Shown piece by piece: positions 24,946 through 37,020 of a stretch of 64,000 nucleotides of DNA. This DNA is from Phoebastria nigripes (Eukaryota; Chordata; Aves; Procellariiformes; Diomedeidae): NCBI GenBank assembly GCA_035582835.1, contig JAYKAV010000411.1, positions 490,331 through 554,330 on the forward strand, given 5' to 3'. The translations under genes were made by a program, and so were the position numbers. Position 1 is the first letter of the stretch; every line of letters starts with the position of its first letter. The notes under the pieces were generated by a model. It made no database searches. It saw only the letters and a list, made by a program, of their open reading frames with translations, and was not told the origin of the DNA.

Positions 24946-27900
24946 CAGTGCCAGAAGTGAAGAGCTCAGACTGAACCTCCAACACAGACAAATTAATTTA
25001 GCTGAGTTGCGTACAGCTTCCAAACAGGGCGTAAAAGAGAGTGAGAATTACAAAAATAGCTTGATATATCTGGCGATGGATAGGAATGTGCTGTTTTGTA
25101 AGAATTTTTTTCAGAATGTTTTTACTGACATATGTGTGAATCCTGCTATCTATATTAATTTATTCTTTATATTTATTATTTCTCCTAGAAAGATCCACAA
25201 CCCATTTTTGTTTAAAATCCTATTATATTTCTAATCTGCTGTCTTTTTTAAACTCAGTCCACATCATTTGTGTCAATCCCAAAGAAGTCTTAACTCAGAT
25301 GCTGTTGTGAGGTTAAACATTGTGAGAACTTGAGGCAAAGAAAAATCATTAAGTTTGGAAACATTAAACCGCAAAAAATGTTATTGTTAATAATGTAGTT
25401 ATTAAAGTATTTGAAAGGTAAATATTTAAACAACTTTGGTTGCTCTGATATTAAGATTAATAAATATTCTTAATTTTACAATATAAAGCCCAATAGAATC
25501 AGACATGCATTTCTTGAAATAAATATATCTTTTTCTTCAGTGTAATTCAATGAAGTATGTTCTGTGAAACATTCATACACTACTTCACCTTCCACAGTTG
25601 CTGGAGAAGAGAATGGCTCTTAAACATGGAGCATAATTACACATCGATCATAAGATAACTGTCTTCCATCAAAGAGGACTGTCCTGTAATGAAAGCTTCT
25701 TCAAATTTATTAAGGCAGCTAGAGGGATTCCTGTAATGAGATGCTGGGATGAAGCCCACAGCTCAATTCAGTCTATGAATGATGTTTCCCTAACTTCCAA
25801 TTTTTTTTAAAGTTGTTTCAAATATAAAAGCACCAAAAAGTGCAAAGTGTTTGCTGGAAATGTGCAGAGCACCCTCAGCCCTCTCTGGGCTGAGCTGCTC
25901 ACAGGCTCAGTCTGGATTCAGAAACTTGGCGCTCTGCGGTAACTGGCTATTTAAATAACAAAAGCCTGTTGTGTAAAAACTGCACTGAGATATTCTTTAA
26001 CCATAATAATACTTTAAAACTTCCTTTGTATATCCATAAATTAAAACTATGCATCTCTTAGTAAGACTTAAAGGAAGATAGATCTATTACCCCTTGGATT
26101 TTATTAATTTTTATATGAATTTTAGCACAATTAATGAAGAAAATTCCAGGATGGTGGAAGAAAACATTGGGATATTTTTTAAGTGAAAAGGAAGTAAAAT
26201 ACTTGCTTAAAGATCTGTATCTGCTAATCAGATTGCTGGCTGCTTAAGATCTAATTTAGTGTTGTTTTCACTGCAATGTTTTCTGGAACACTGTTAAGAA
26301 ATCCACTCAATGTCTTTGATTAGGAGCAGCCAAACAGACACCAGCAGCAAACTTTCTTCTTTATTTCAATGATTTAAGTGAAAAAATAAAGGTTCACTGA
26401 ACAGGGTGAAATTACCAGAGTCCAGGATTTTCCCCCTCCCTTTCCCCCTCCTTTCAGCTCGGGGTTGTGATCATATTTTCCGTTCTCTGCAGTCTTAGAT
26501 TAATGGATAATCTTGGCTCACCTAGGACTATACGCTGGGTATTTCCTTCCCTGCTGACCGTGTCATCTGGTGTGTTTGTGCAGTCCTGCTGTGACTTGCT
26601 CATATGCTGGATAAACAAACTTTTTTCTCATTTTCTTTCTTCACTCTCATTTCCCGCGCTCTCCTTGTCTTTGAATGGTCCCTTTAACTCTACTAGAGCT
26701 CTATAATGGATTTATACATACTGTTGTAAAGCTTGGTATTGGATTATAACGTTGCCACATGACAAGTGCCTTGCACTGAAAATATTACCTTTTCCCACCC
26801 GTATTCATAAGAAATTCAGCAGGCAGCAAATGGTTCATGATAGTGGATCTTGTTCATGAACATCTTCTCTCCGAGAATCTGGATCAGTTTGGTAGTAAGT
26901 TAGAGGAAAGTAGCTCCTAAAGACAAAACCAAACCCAACCCCAAAACCGTAGGAGTAGAAAACTCCTTGGACCATTGCCATTTTTGGAAGGAAGAATATG
27001 GGTCAGTGTTCATGCTTAAGGATAGATTGGATAGATACTGTGTGTTAGGAGGAAGTATGCTTATAAAGGATTTTCCATAGTTATAAGCTAAGCATAAAAA
27101 ATAAAGTTATTCTACCCTACAGCAGTATAAATTCAGCTGCTTGAAGAAACTCTAAACCGGTGACACTGGTCATGCAAGTTGCCTCGTCATGTTCTGTCTT
27201 TCTAAATGATTAAAAAATGCCAAAGAAGGAGAGATTGTCAGGTTATTTAGAGTAAAGTCATTATCTGAGCAATTTTTTCCCCTTGCTCCCGAGGCTCCTT
27301 CCTGTCTCTGAGTTAATAATGTTTTTACATTTAAGAAACTGATTGTGACAGATGGCTCCTATGCACAGTTGTGTGCGCGCATGTGTGGATGTGTGTGCAC
27401 ACATATGCTTGTGGTCCTTTGAAGCATATAAGGAAATGTGATTTTTGCATTGCATGCATTACTTGGGTAAGAAATAAAAAACCAAGCCAGTGTCAGCTGA
27501 ACATTATTTTTACACCTATATCGTATCACAGGTGAATGCGATTAACAGGGAAGGTGTCAGTTCAGGAACCTGAAGGCTATAAATTTTCTGTGCAGCGAAG
27601 AGACAGTATAAGGACCAGAAAGCATAGCTGTCCTGCACTACTTCTTTTAGCTTTCTTCAGGGACGGATCTCTTCTGTTTCAAGCTACGCCAGGTGTGCTT
27701 TGGTGGCGAGTCTGTCAACNAAGGTGTTACTAAGAGGTAGGTTTTGTAGTGCCTGGAAATAACCAGCGAGGAATGGAGTAAATGCCACTGCTAAAAAACT
27801 GCTGTGTGAGGGTGTCCACTAATTTGCAAAAGACTTTGGTCGCATCTGGACAGGCAAGTCAGATTTTGTGACTTTAACTGGGAAGCTGGTGATTCCCCCT

Positions 27901-28220
27901 CCAGTCCCCCCAGTTCCTTGGTGATGGTGGGGCTTCTTGTTTTGAGCGTAATGGTGATGCGAGAGAAAAGAAATGTGCATTAATTAGGGTGAAAAAGAAG
28001 GACCTCTAGCCTTGCCTGGGAGCTGTAGTCTTTCAGCAGTTTGATGGATACAGTGGTGATTTTCTTAAACTTCAGGGCTGAATTTTTGGCTGTGTTTCAA
28101 GTTTTAGAAAAATAGTAATTTTGATTTGGAAATCACTTACTCTCTGAGTGGCTCTCCCTTGTCCCTAAGAGCCCTTTTTCCCCTAGGATAATCTCACCAA
28201 TTACATTTTAATTTAAACTT
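24946..28220. other. Unique non-coding DNA, no gene recognised
   Basis: Mostly AT-rich. A 30-base pyrimidine tract ending TTTCAG at 26427-26458 resembles a splice acceptor, but the sequence after it does not read as a recognisable exon. A GT/GC-rich alternating purine-pyrimidine stretch lies at 27366-27410. Confidence 0.5.
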
Positions 28221-28305
28221 GAGGCCTGATCTTCCACTGGTAAAGTCAAGGGAAGCTTAGCACTGACATGCAGAGCGAAACCCTGTGTTTTGCAGCAGTG
28301 GGTTT
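28221..28305 (+). repeat. Possible relic of the GGCCTGATC repeat family
   Basis: 'GAGGCCTGATCTTCCACTGG' followed by 'AAAGTCAAGGGAAGCTT' resembles the beginning of the amniote repeat that reads 'GGCCTGATCCTGCA...AAGTCAATGGGA'. Only one end is recognisable. Confidence 0.35.
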
Positions 28306-31300
28306 ATAAATATTTGCATGTATTAAATTGTTATTTATGTATGTATAATTAATATGCAATGCACTTTTATTAATTATAATTTCAGGAGACAAAATCTGTT
28401 CCCAAGATTTGTATTACCCTTTTAATCCCTCTGTGTAAAGCAGGTGCCTGAGCTTAAGTCCAGAGAGGTCCCAGAAGACGCGTTCTTTGATCTCACATCG
28501 TCACAAGGTATAAGATCTCAATTTTCAGATTATTTACTATGTTTTCTTTATTGAATACTGTTCCTCATATTGCTCACTACATCAAGTCTTTAGATGAGTT
28601 TATGATTTCTTTTAAGACACATATATGTTTTATTTATGTGATTTTCTTTCAATATTGTCTTAGCAATTTTGGTAATGTCATTATGAAAGACAGAGACAGA
28701 AATAGTCCCAGCAAGTTCTGCCAATCCTGCACAGATTGGTTTATGCTCCTCAGTCCGGACCGACCAAACACATATGTGGATAATCTCAGTCCGGAGCAGA
28801 AACCAACATACCTATAGCATATGACAAAATTCTTGTCACTGATGGGAGTTACTTTCTGCTCGTATTTACTGTTGTCGTATCAAAATATTTTTACAATATT
28901 TGGTAGGAATATTTTCTGTGTGAGATAAGCAGATGCAATCATATTTATTCAAAGCTATAAAACCCCCTGTCCTTCATAAAAGAAAAACTATATTAAAAAA
29001 AAAAAACAAACACACAAACCAAACTAAGGCAAAAGAGGTATTTTTGTAGGTTTGGGGTTTTTTTCCAAACTACTTTCTTCACAAGTCTTGGAGAATCACT
29101 TTCTACGCAAGATTTTCATTTTAAAAATAACTCTCTGACTTCATTCTGACAGAAACATCCTCTAACGTGCACCAGGCTTCTTCAGGAAGGAAAGGAGTGT
29201 TTTGGGAAAAAAATGCTTCCTGGAAAAAGCTAATCAGTATAAAAGGGAAATGGTCAGCAGCATCTGTGTAAATTTTGAGGAAAAACTGAAGTAATCCAAG
29301 TGTGTGAGATATTTTTCAGCAACAGGAAAGCACGTTATTTTCCTCAGCCATGTACATTGTACTTCTTGCCTCTCCCCTGGGGAAGCTGTTTTGCACCTTT
29401 TTTTTTCACCTTGTAAGATTTGAAAAGGAAAAAAAAAATAGGAGAGAGTAAGTTATAAATTGAAAATACGTGTATATGATGACCTTCTTTGTCTTTGCTC
29501 TTCAGTTAACTTTACTGATCTTAATCAGCGAAGTAAATANGTCTGTGTTACGGATCCCCGTATTCCCTCAGCGTATGTGTAACCCTAAGCTTTGTTTTGC
29601 CTTTTCCTTGGGATCTGTAAGATGGTTAGCCGCAGCAAATATGGCAACTGCAGGTTTACTGTGCACGCAGGCATCTCTGCCATCANGGTGAGGTGTCACG
29701 CTGGAGTTGCAGCCATAGGAGGTCTCTCTTTGATCCCCGCCTCCAGGGAAGAGGAGAAGCCGGCGGGGCCGGACGGCAGCAGCGAAGCCCAGGTGGGGCG
29801 GTGGAGGTGTTAGATGCTCCTTGAGGGGTGGGGGCACCTTCGCTGCNCTGGGACCTCCTTCACCTCGTACAAAATGTCTGCTGTAGAGAATGGGGAGAAG
29901 CCAAGGGGATGGGACAGATGAAAGAAAAAGGAGAGTCTGAGAGACATTTTGGTCATGACCTCTGGAAAACCCAGAGGTAAAAAACCCCACTCTGGTGAAG
30001 TGACTCTCTTCCAGCTCTTACCTGGTGTGCAATCTTGAGCAAGTCACCAGATCTCGGCTGCTTCTCCCCACCACTCTCCTCTTCTGCCGCATCTGCTCTG
30101 ATTGCAGACCCCGTAGGAGTGGGACGGTTGCTCCCCGCAGAAGTAAAACGCGTTGCAAAGGTGGTTCTGTTCTCTTGCTGGTGTATGGTTGCCCCCAAAC
30201 CTGGAAACAAATCTGTGCTTAAAAAAAGTGCTTCAAAACATGTATTTTAGAAATCTGAAGGGCATAGCCAGGGGTCTCTCTGAGTGCTCCTGCGTTCGTG
30301 TCCAGAAGGGCCCGGTATTTAACTCCGCTGCTCTGGCTGTGGTTTATTTTTTATCGTCTAATCCTAGTCTTTCATACAGGAACTGAAAATTACCCAAAGA
30401 CATAGTTTTGAAGAAACACCATAATCATGCAATTCTGGTTTCTATCATACCCTTGAAGTGACATTTTCTGATCACGCTCATACCCTGGCAGGCAGGCAGG
30501 GTTTATTCTGGCTTTGTAAGCTGAAGCAGGCAGACCAGGAGAGAGATGGAAACTGCAACTGTTTGTTATACAGAATACGGTTATTTTGGTGTCTTGCCAG
30601 TAACGCTAGAATACCAACAGATGTTGCACAGGTGATTAGAGCCTATGCAGGTAAACAGAAGGAAACTGTGGGTTATGATATGGCTGGAGTTTCTAGCCTT
30701 CAGTTAAATTGCTAGAACCCTAGATAAAATCCATCCACCCGAAAATACCTTGCATTTGCTGTTTTCTTGGGTTGAAAATAGTTTCCTGAGGGAGGTGCTT
30801 GTAACGTTGGTAGAGGGAGCCAGATTATTTATTTTTTTAAAATAACTCAAAGAAAATATTATCATTTTTCAGGAAGAGCAACAGTTACTGCGAGAAACAT
30901 GCTATTGCTGGCTTCCAGATTTGGAAAGCCAGACATACTGTACATCACTTCTGATGTGCGGTATGTCATCTTTGACTATAGTAAGGCAGGGCTAAGCCTA
31001 GGTAGGTGCAATGGCTGGCTTTGGAGGGCAGAGGTGAGCCTGGGGAGACGGGGCAGCCTACGCTGTAAGGCTGGACTGCTTCCCCAGGCTTCTGTTTCCC
31101 TGATAAGGTTACTGCCTGGTTCTCTGCTGTGGGGCGGATGTGCTACATACCACAGTTGATCGGGCCACTTAACCAAGGTGGACGTGTTCACATTTTCTTT
31201 TATCTATTTATTTATGTTTATTAGAAATAATAAGTGGCAAGCCCTGCTCCCAGATCGGAAAGTGCCATAGCCACAGAGCGGGCATGAGGCAGGGGTCTTC

Positions 31301-31517
31301 ACCGGTGGGAGCACTGGGTATGACAAGACTTCCCACTCATCCTGCTCCCTCTGCAGCTGTGCATCTGCTCCAAAGCGTGAGCCTTGAATTCAGGGGATTT
31401 TCATGGCTACCGTTAATTCCAGTGGGAAATGGCACAAATGTTATGTAGAAAATTGCATGGTAGGGAACTGCTGAGTTTTACACATTGATTTCAATGGGGT
31501 CTTTCATACTGCTGGAA
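28306..31517. other. Non-coding DNA with a small CpG-rich spot
   Basis: 29735-29815 contains a short GC- and CpG-rich segment (GCCGGCGGGGCCGGACGGCAG) within otherwise ordinary sequence; overlapping frames on both strands (29568-29990) have no known domain and carry ambiguous bases. A direct repeat CTCAGTCCGGA occurs at 28749-28759 and 28785-28795. A-rich run at 28995-29008. No gene recognised. Confidence 0.5.
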
Positions 31518-31611
31518 GACCAGAATCTGATCCTATGCTTTACTTTGTCTTGGATGTAACCTAAGAGGAAAAGTGGGAGACTGAACATTACTTTTTAGGA
31601 ATCTGGCCCTT
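31518..31611. repeat. Possible palindromic relic (GGGCCAGATTC family)
   Basis: Left end GACCAGAATCTGATCC, right end AGGAATCTGGCCCTT, which reads AAGGGCCAGATTCCT in reverse complement. The ends are mutually inverted with gaps, and resemble the ends of the 24826-24945 element. Diverged and uncertain. Confidence 0.35.
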
Positions 31612-31957
31612 CGCCTTTGATTTTATTCCAGAGCGGAAGTAGCAATGTTTGCAGCTCCCACCTTACCGGTGTGTATATCATTCCAGACAACAACTTCTTT
31701 GTTTAAAGATGCTTTTAGATGTAGGATTGAGTGTATTGAGTGCACTGATGTTTAGCCTTGTTTTTTTACCCATATACCTGCAGGTCTTTCATGGCTGTAG
31801 TCTTCTGTTGATGCATATGTTTCTGGTCTACAGGCAGTCTTTCACGGCATCGTTAACTGCAGAATGCTCTTTAACAGAGAGCCATGGGAAACACCTGCCT
31901 TCTACAGTTGCCAAGTTTTTTTTATATGTAGTCTTCATTGCATTGTGCTTATCTTTT

Positions 31958-32018
31958 ATACATACATACATACATATATATACATAAATAAATACATGCA
32001 TATATATACACACACATA
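31958..32018. repeat. TA/CATA-type microsatellite
   Basis: Interrupted (CATA)n, (TA)n and (AC)n runs directly visible, e.g. CATACATACATACATATATA. The short frames on both strands over it are translations of the repeat. Confidence 0.9.
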
Positions 32019-34089
32019 AATGTTTCTATATAAAGATATTCTGGCAGCTGTCATGAAATAATAATAGTGCATCAGCTAATACCTTTAATGTCCCTACTCT
32101 CAGCAATTTCATACTGTGAATTTATATAAATTAATTGTTTTCAATGATAAATTTTTTTAAATCATCATGCATTTTAATGAACAGCAAGAGATTAATGAAC
32201 AAGTGCCTACNCTCCTCTGTAGAGTATGCGCATTCAGTTCTATTTTTAGGTATAATTTTAAAGAATTTGAAATTACTCATTTTTTTAATTAAGGGGCCAG
32301 GGCTTTTGCTTCCATGATGCAGAATCTGGCTCTATATTTATAGGGGTAAGAGAAAAGGTTATACAATCGCAAATGAATGCATATTTCTGAATAAGGTAAT
32401 TATTTTTGTCTTGGAACATACAGGGCTACTGTGTTAATGTGTAAATAGTCTAGTTTGTATTTGGCAGGACAAAATTGGAGATAAGGATGGGAAAATGCAA
32501 AATTGGGCATGTTAAAGCCTGGGCAGGGGTAAGCTCTGGTGAACATCTCATAGACCAAGAAAAGTTGGGTTTGTGAATTGATGTTTAAAGGGAATACTCT
32601 GCCTGAAGATAGAGAGTAGGTTATCTTGGAATGGGCACTTTTGCCACTGGCATACACACTACCACTTCTCTAGTCCTAGTGNGAGAAATAGAAAAGCTCT
32701 ATGTCATCGGGGGAGAGCTGTAAAAGCACCAGCTCTCTGGTCCATCAAAGCAGTTGATGCCCAACATCTCTGCCGATGGGTAACTAGGGTGGTACTAAAA
32801 GGTGCTGCCGTGGGAGATCATGCGCAAAGTGTGTCAAAAGGCCAAAAGNCCCACTGCAACTGCCATCTTGGGAAGGAAGAGAAATATAATACTTTCAAAT
32901 GTTTTCAAATGTTACTTTTCTGAGCTGGAATAGAGCAGTCATCCCGAAGACAGGGGGCAGTGTGGAAGAACGCACGAACACAAAGGTGGGGAGTATTGCG
33001 TGCCACAGAAAATTGCCAGAGTTTGTAGCAACAATAACGAAAAAGGGCTTCCTGTGTTTTATTATGTATTATGGCTTTCCAGCCAACATCGACGTTCTCC
33101 TGCTAGGACAGGCTGGCGGCCCCCAGAGAGCAGCTCCTCCAGATGACTGTTTGTGTTCTCCTGTAACACGTTTCCCATCCAACTGTTCCGAGATGCTTTC
33201 CAGTTTAAATACAGCCCCAAATCAGCCATTTACAAGGAGCTGTTGCTGAACAAATACGCTTTGAGAACAAGCACAAACCTGTAAAGTTCCTCTCCATCTT
33301 GTGAAAGCATTTCAAGTGCCTCAAAAATGAAGCGAAGAAATAGCATGATTTGAGGCCTCAGAGGTGGGGTTATTTAGGTTTCCAAACACGTCTCTTGCTG
33401 CTAAGCCCTAGACATCAAGAGATGGCATAGAAATAGTGTCTCTGCGTTAAAGCTGAACAGCATCATGGAAAAGCTAGTGTTGAGGATAAAATATTAATAA
33501 AACAGGAGTTTGTCAACCAGCACGTTGTGAGCTGTGATTACAAGACAGTTAAAAGCCAGCCGTGAAGGTCCTGTAGAAGCACCCCCTTGGGTAAGGAGAG
33601 ACAGCTCGGTGAAGAAGCTACAAGCTGTCAACAGGAATAGTTAATGGAAGGGCTTGCAAGGGTGCAGCTTCCCCNGCAGATCAGGTGGTGACATTTCAGA
33701 GCCATTTCATCAGGGGAGGGGAGTGAGATGTAAAGGCAATGATCTTAGAGTGTTGTGATAGCATTCCCTAAAGGGAGAAGGAAAAATAAATTAGATCAGT
33801 GATCTCCCTGAGCAGAGCTGCCAGTTGTTAGCATCTCTGAAAGGAGCGCACAAGCCAAGATGACACCGCTGAAGGAAAAGGAGGAACTCATTTGTCTAGA
33901 TGTACAAATGTATTATTTTTATTGTACCAGCGCTGTGGGCCCCTGTTGCAGGAGGTCAGATCTTGACAAATGCTGGTTAAACAGTCCCTTTCTGAAGATA
34001 AACTGTCGCAGAACAGAGCAGATAGGCAGGACTGAAAGTGTTGTTTTCCTGGAGGTAGTACATATAGAAGTGTCAGAGCCCTGTTGGCC
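32019..34089. other. Unique non-coding DNA, no feature recognised
   Basis: Nothing recognised. A 116-codon frame at 32899-33249 has no known motif and is taken as chance. Ambiguous bases at 32211, 32682, 32849 and 33675. Confidence 0.5.
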
Positions 34090-34107
34090 GCTGCTGCTGC
34101 TGCTGCT
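34090..34107. repeat. (CTG)6 trinucleotide repeat
   Basis: Perfect CTG run followed by CTCTGG. It would read as Leu or Ala runs in the overlapping frames, which are not supported as genes. Confidence 0.9.
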
Positions 34108-36927
34108 CTGGAAGAGGGGTTGGCAAGAAGAGCCCTCGAAGTTTTCAAAGGTATCGTTAGGCCTTAAAATACAGTTGTAGTCTTGGCTAGCACTGGTGTC
34201 CCTCGTTACCCTGCAGATGCAATGTCTTACAAATGTAATCTGAACTCATGCTTTTTAATGTAATCACTTAAAAATCAGCATTATTTTTTTTTCCCTTTAT
34301 AATGAGACTGAGCTTTTTATTTGTATGTGGATGGAGTTTTGCCAGAAAGGCTTATGTCAAGTGGTTTCATTCAGCAACGTGAAAACTCGTGTGCTTGTCT
34401 CTGCAGGTACAGAGGAGTAGAAATCAGGCAGTTGCAAGAATGTAAGTAATGACTCCACTTCTATATGTGATTTTTTCCAGGGAGCAAACTGGTGTATAAG
34501 TCTTTGAAAATGTGACTCAAAATGAGACAAAATTTTCCTAGCCCAAATGTTTAAGTCTGTCTTAAAACATAAGTATCACTTTGTGGGACCACCATGAGTT
34601 ACTGTATAAAATTTTATGTGCAATAATCAATAAAATTGGGAAATTGGTGCTAGTAATTTTAGTAAACTGTTCATGACTTTAAGCTATCTTCATTAGAAAA
34701 TCAGAAAACAGTTTGCATTTAACTTGCAACCTTAGTACTCCTTGACTTCAGCGCGCTGTAGACGAGGCCCAGAGTGAGTGGACGTTCATGTTGTGCTGAG
34801 GTCAGGGTCTCGCCTATTGAGCAATGTCACCTACGTTTCCTTGCAGCCACCACCTGCAAGTGTGGCTTTGCCTTGTCAGGCAACTGCTTAGGCTCTGACA
34901 TGAGAAGGTGATGCCAAGTTGAGCCTTTACAAAGGAGGTTTGTCTTGGCACAGACACAGGTTGGTTCTCCGTTGTCCTGTGTCTTCTACTGGCCAAAGCA
35001 AGTGTGAGTGCTACTGTCCACTGCTAGTCATAACAAAGTTCAGAGCCACAGGAAAAATGTCTTGGGGCATCCCATCTACCTATGATGACAAGGAAATAAC
35101 AGTAAGGACTGATACCTCCCACATGGTTTTAATATCTGGTTTTAGTGCTGCAGCTTGCAGTGGAGATGATCTGAAGTGCGTAATAGCGTAATGTGTAGCT
35201 CAGGGTCATTGCTAAAGCGGAGGGGTGGCATAGTTTTGGAAACCTTCTTCGTCAGACCTGGCCCCAAGGTGGGGATGCAGTTGCCTGTCCAGACTTGGGT
35301 CATCTCCTCAGCAGCCACATCTGCGTTTTCCCTCAGCAAGTTAATGTTTTGTTCCAGGAAGGCAGCAAGGTATGGCAGGGTTTTTCTTCACTGCAACACG
35401 TTCAGTGCTGTGCTGAGTTGTGTCATGCCTAATAATTGAGCTGATTCGGCCTTTCAGCAGGATAGTGGTGGCATAAAGCAAGGAATTAGTTTAATATCTT
35501 ATGACAGAACTAATGTTAACACTTTTCTTTTCCCACTGGCGTTGTGGAGCCTTCACTTGGCCTTGCCATTGCTAACAGCTTTTCCAGCTCATGGGTGACA
35601 GCCTCGCTTCTCTATGCTCAAAAAATGTAGAATCTCTCTGCTCCTTAAAAAGGGAAATGAAAGAATTAGTTCTTATTAATTATGATACTATGGAGCCAGC
35701 AAAGATCAGGAACCATGAGAGATGAAGACTGCAGCATTTTAGTAAAATGTTTCCTTGAAGAGATGTTTCTAAAGGAGATTGATGACAACAAGGGAGCTGA
35801 AAGAGAAAGACTATCCATTAAAGAAGATCTAACATGACCCCAAGTAGAAGCCAATTTTTTTGAAACTAACTGCTTTTCAGTTTTGATTAATTACTTGGCA
35901 CTAGAAATCGGACATTTAACAGCACTGGGTCCACCATGGAAATGAACTCACTGGGAATCACTGTTGCAAAGCTAAAGGTTTAGAGTAATGACCAGACGAG
36001 CCAACTATTTTAGATTTTTGTATCTTCTATGTGTGTGTGCAAGGAGTCAGTGCTGTTGTTTATCTGACAGCCTCTGGGTCAGAGGCTTTTGTGCTCAGAA
36101 CGGTACAGCAGCATAAGTTCCAGTACAAGGTCAAATCTAGACATAAGCAGAAATGGATCGTTTCCATTTGCGATCATACATTTCAATGGGAAGCATGTTT
36201 GCACTCGGTAGGAGATGTTTAGGAAAATATTTGACATCAAGAGAAAGCAAATACGATTAACAGTATTTCTCCCATTTTATAAGCAAACTACCCAGCAGGT
36301 TATGAGCTCAGTTCAGTGCAGAAGTTCACTTACCTCATCTTATTCTTTGCGAAGAGACTAGCTCTTTGCTAATGTTCCTGAAGAATGGATAGTGAGAAAC
36401 CTTAGATCTGAATGTCCAAGAGGAAAGAAACAGCCTGGGAAATGTTATAAACCTATACACAGCTAAGCATGTCTAAAAAGACATTTCCTGCTTGAATTAG
36501 ATGGAGAGAGGAGTACGGCTTTAGTGAGTGCTGGGTGCTGGCACTTTCTCTCTCCTGGCTGGGTCAGGCAGGGAATCCACTGTCGGAGTGCGTTAACTGT
36601 TTGCAGCCATTTTACTCTTTCCCCACATTTTGTGCTCGCAAGTGTTCGCATACCTCGGCACCTGCATAAGAGATGTGTGTTAAAATCATGTAATGGCTGT
36701 CCAGGCCTTGTTGCGTCGAGAGCTGCTGTGAGCTGTTCTCCAGAGAGTCGGGCTCTGGTGAAAAAGCTCCTCCAGGCAGACTGGGAATAGCTCAGGAGCT
36801 CGCTTCCCTCTTCTCATTGAGTTTTGGATGAAAAGGTGAGTCTGAAAGCTGCTAATACTTATATTTTTGTATTCAGCTGCGCTCTCTGAGGGCGATATCC
36901 GTTCTCAGCACTGAGAGACAGACACGC
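34108..36927. other. Unique non-coding DNA with one protein-like short frame
   Basis: 35715-35837 (plus) is a 40-codon ATG frame in an ACCATGA context whose product is acidic and contains CFLEEMFLKEIDDNKGAERE; an AG precedes the open stretch. It looks more protein-like than its neighbours but matches nothing I know, and no splice donor or partner exon was found. The rest holds nothing recognisable. Confidence 0.4.
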
Positions 36928-37020
36928 AAAAAAAAAAAAANNNNNNNNNNNNNNNNNNNNNNNNNNNNNNNNNNNNNNNNNNNNNNNNNNNNNNNNNNNN
37001 NNNNNNNNNNNNNNNNNNNN
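36928..37020. other. Poly-A run followed by 80-N assembly gap
   Basis: Thirteen A bases (36928-36940) run straight into exactly 80 N (36941-37020). The true length and content of the missing sequence are unknown; a homopolymer at the edge suggests the assembly stopped in a low-complexity or transposon tail. Confidence 0.95.

Noticed and set aside
26427..26458. Textbook-looking polypyrimidine tract plus CAG as a splice acceptor
   Set aside because: No recognisable exon, branch site or donor downstream; pyrimidine tracts are common in AT/CT-rich intergenic DNA.
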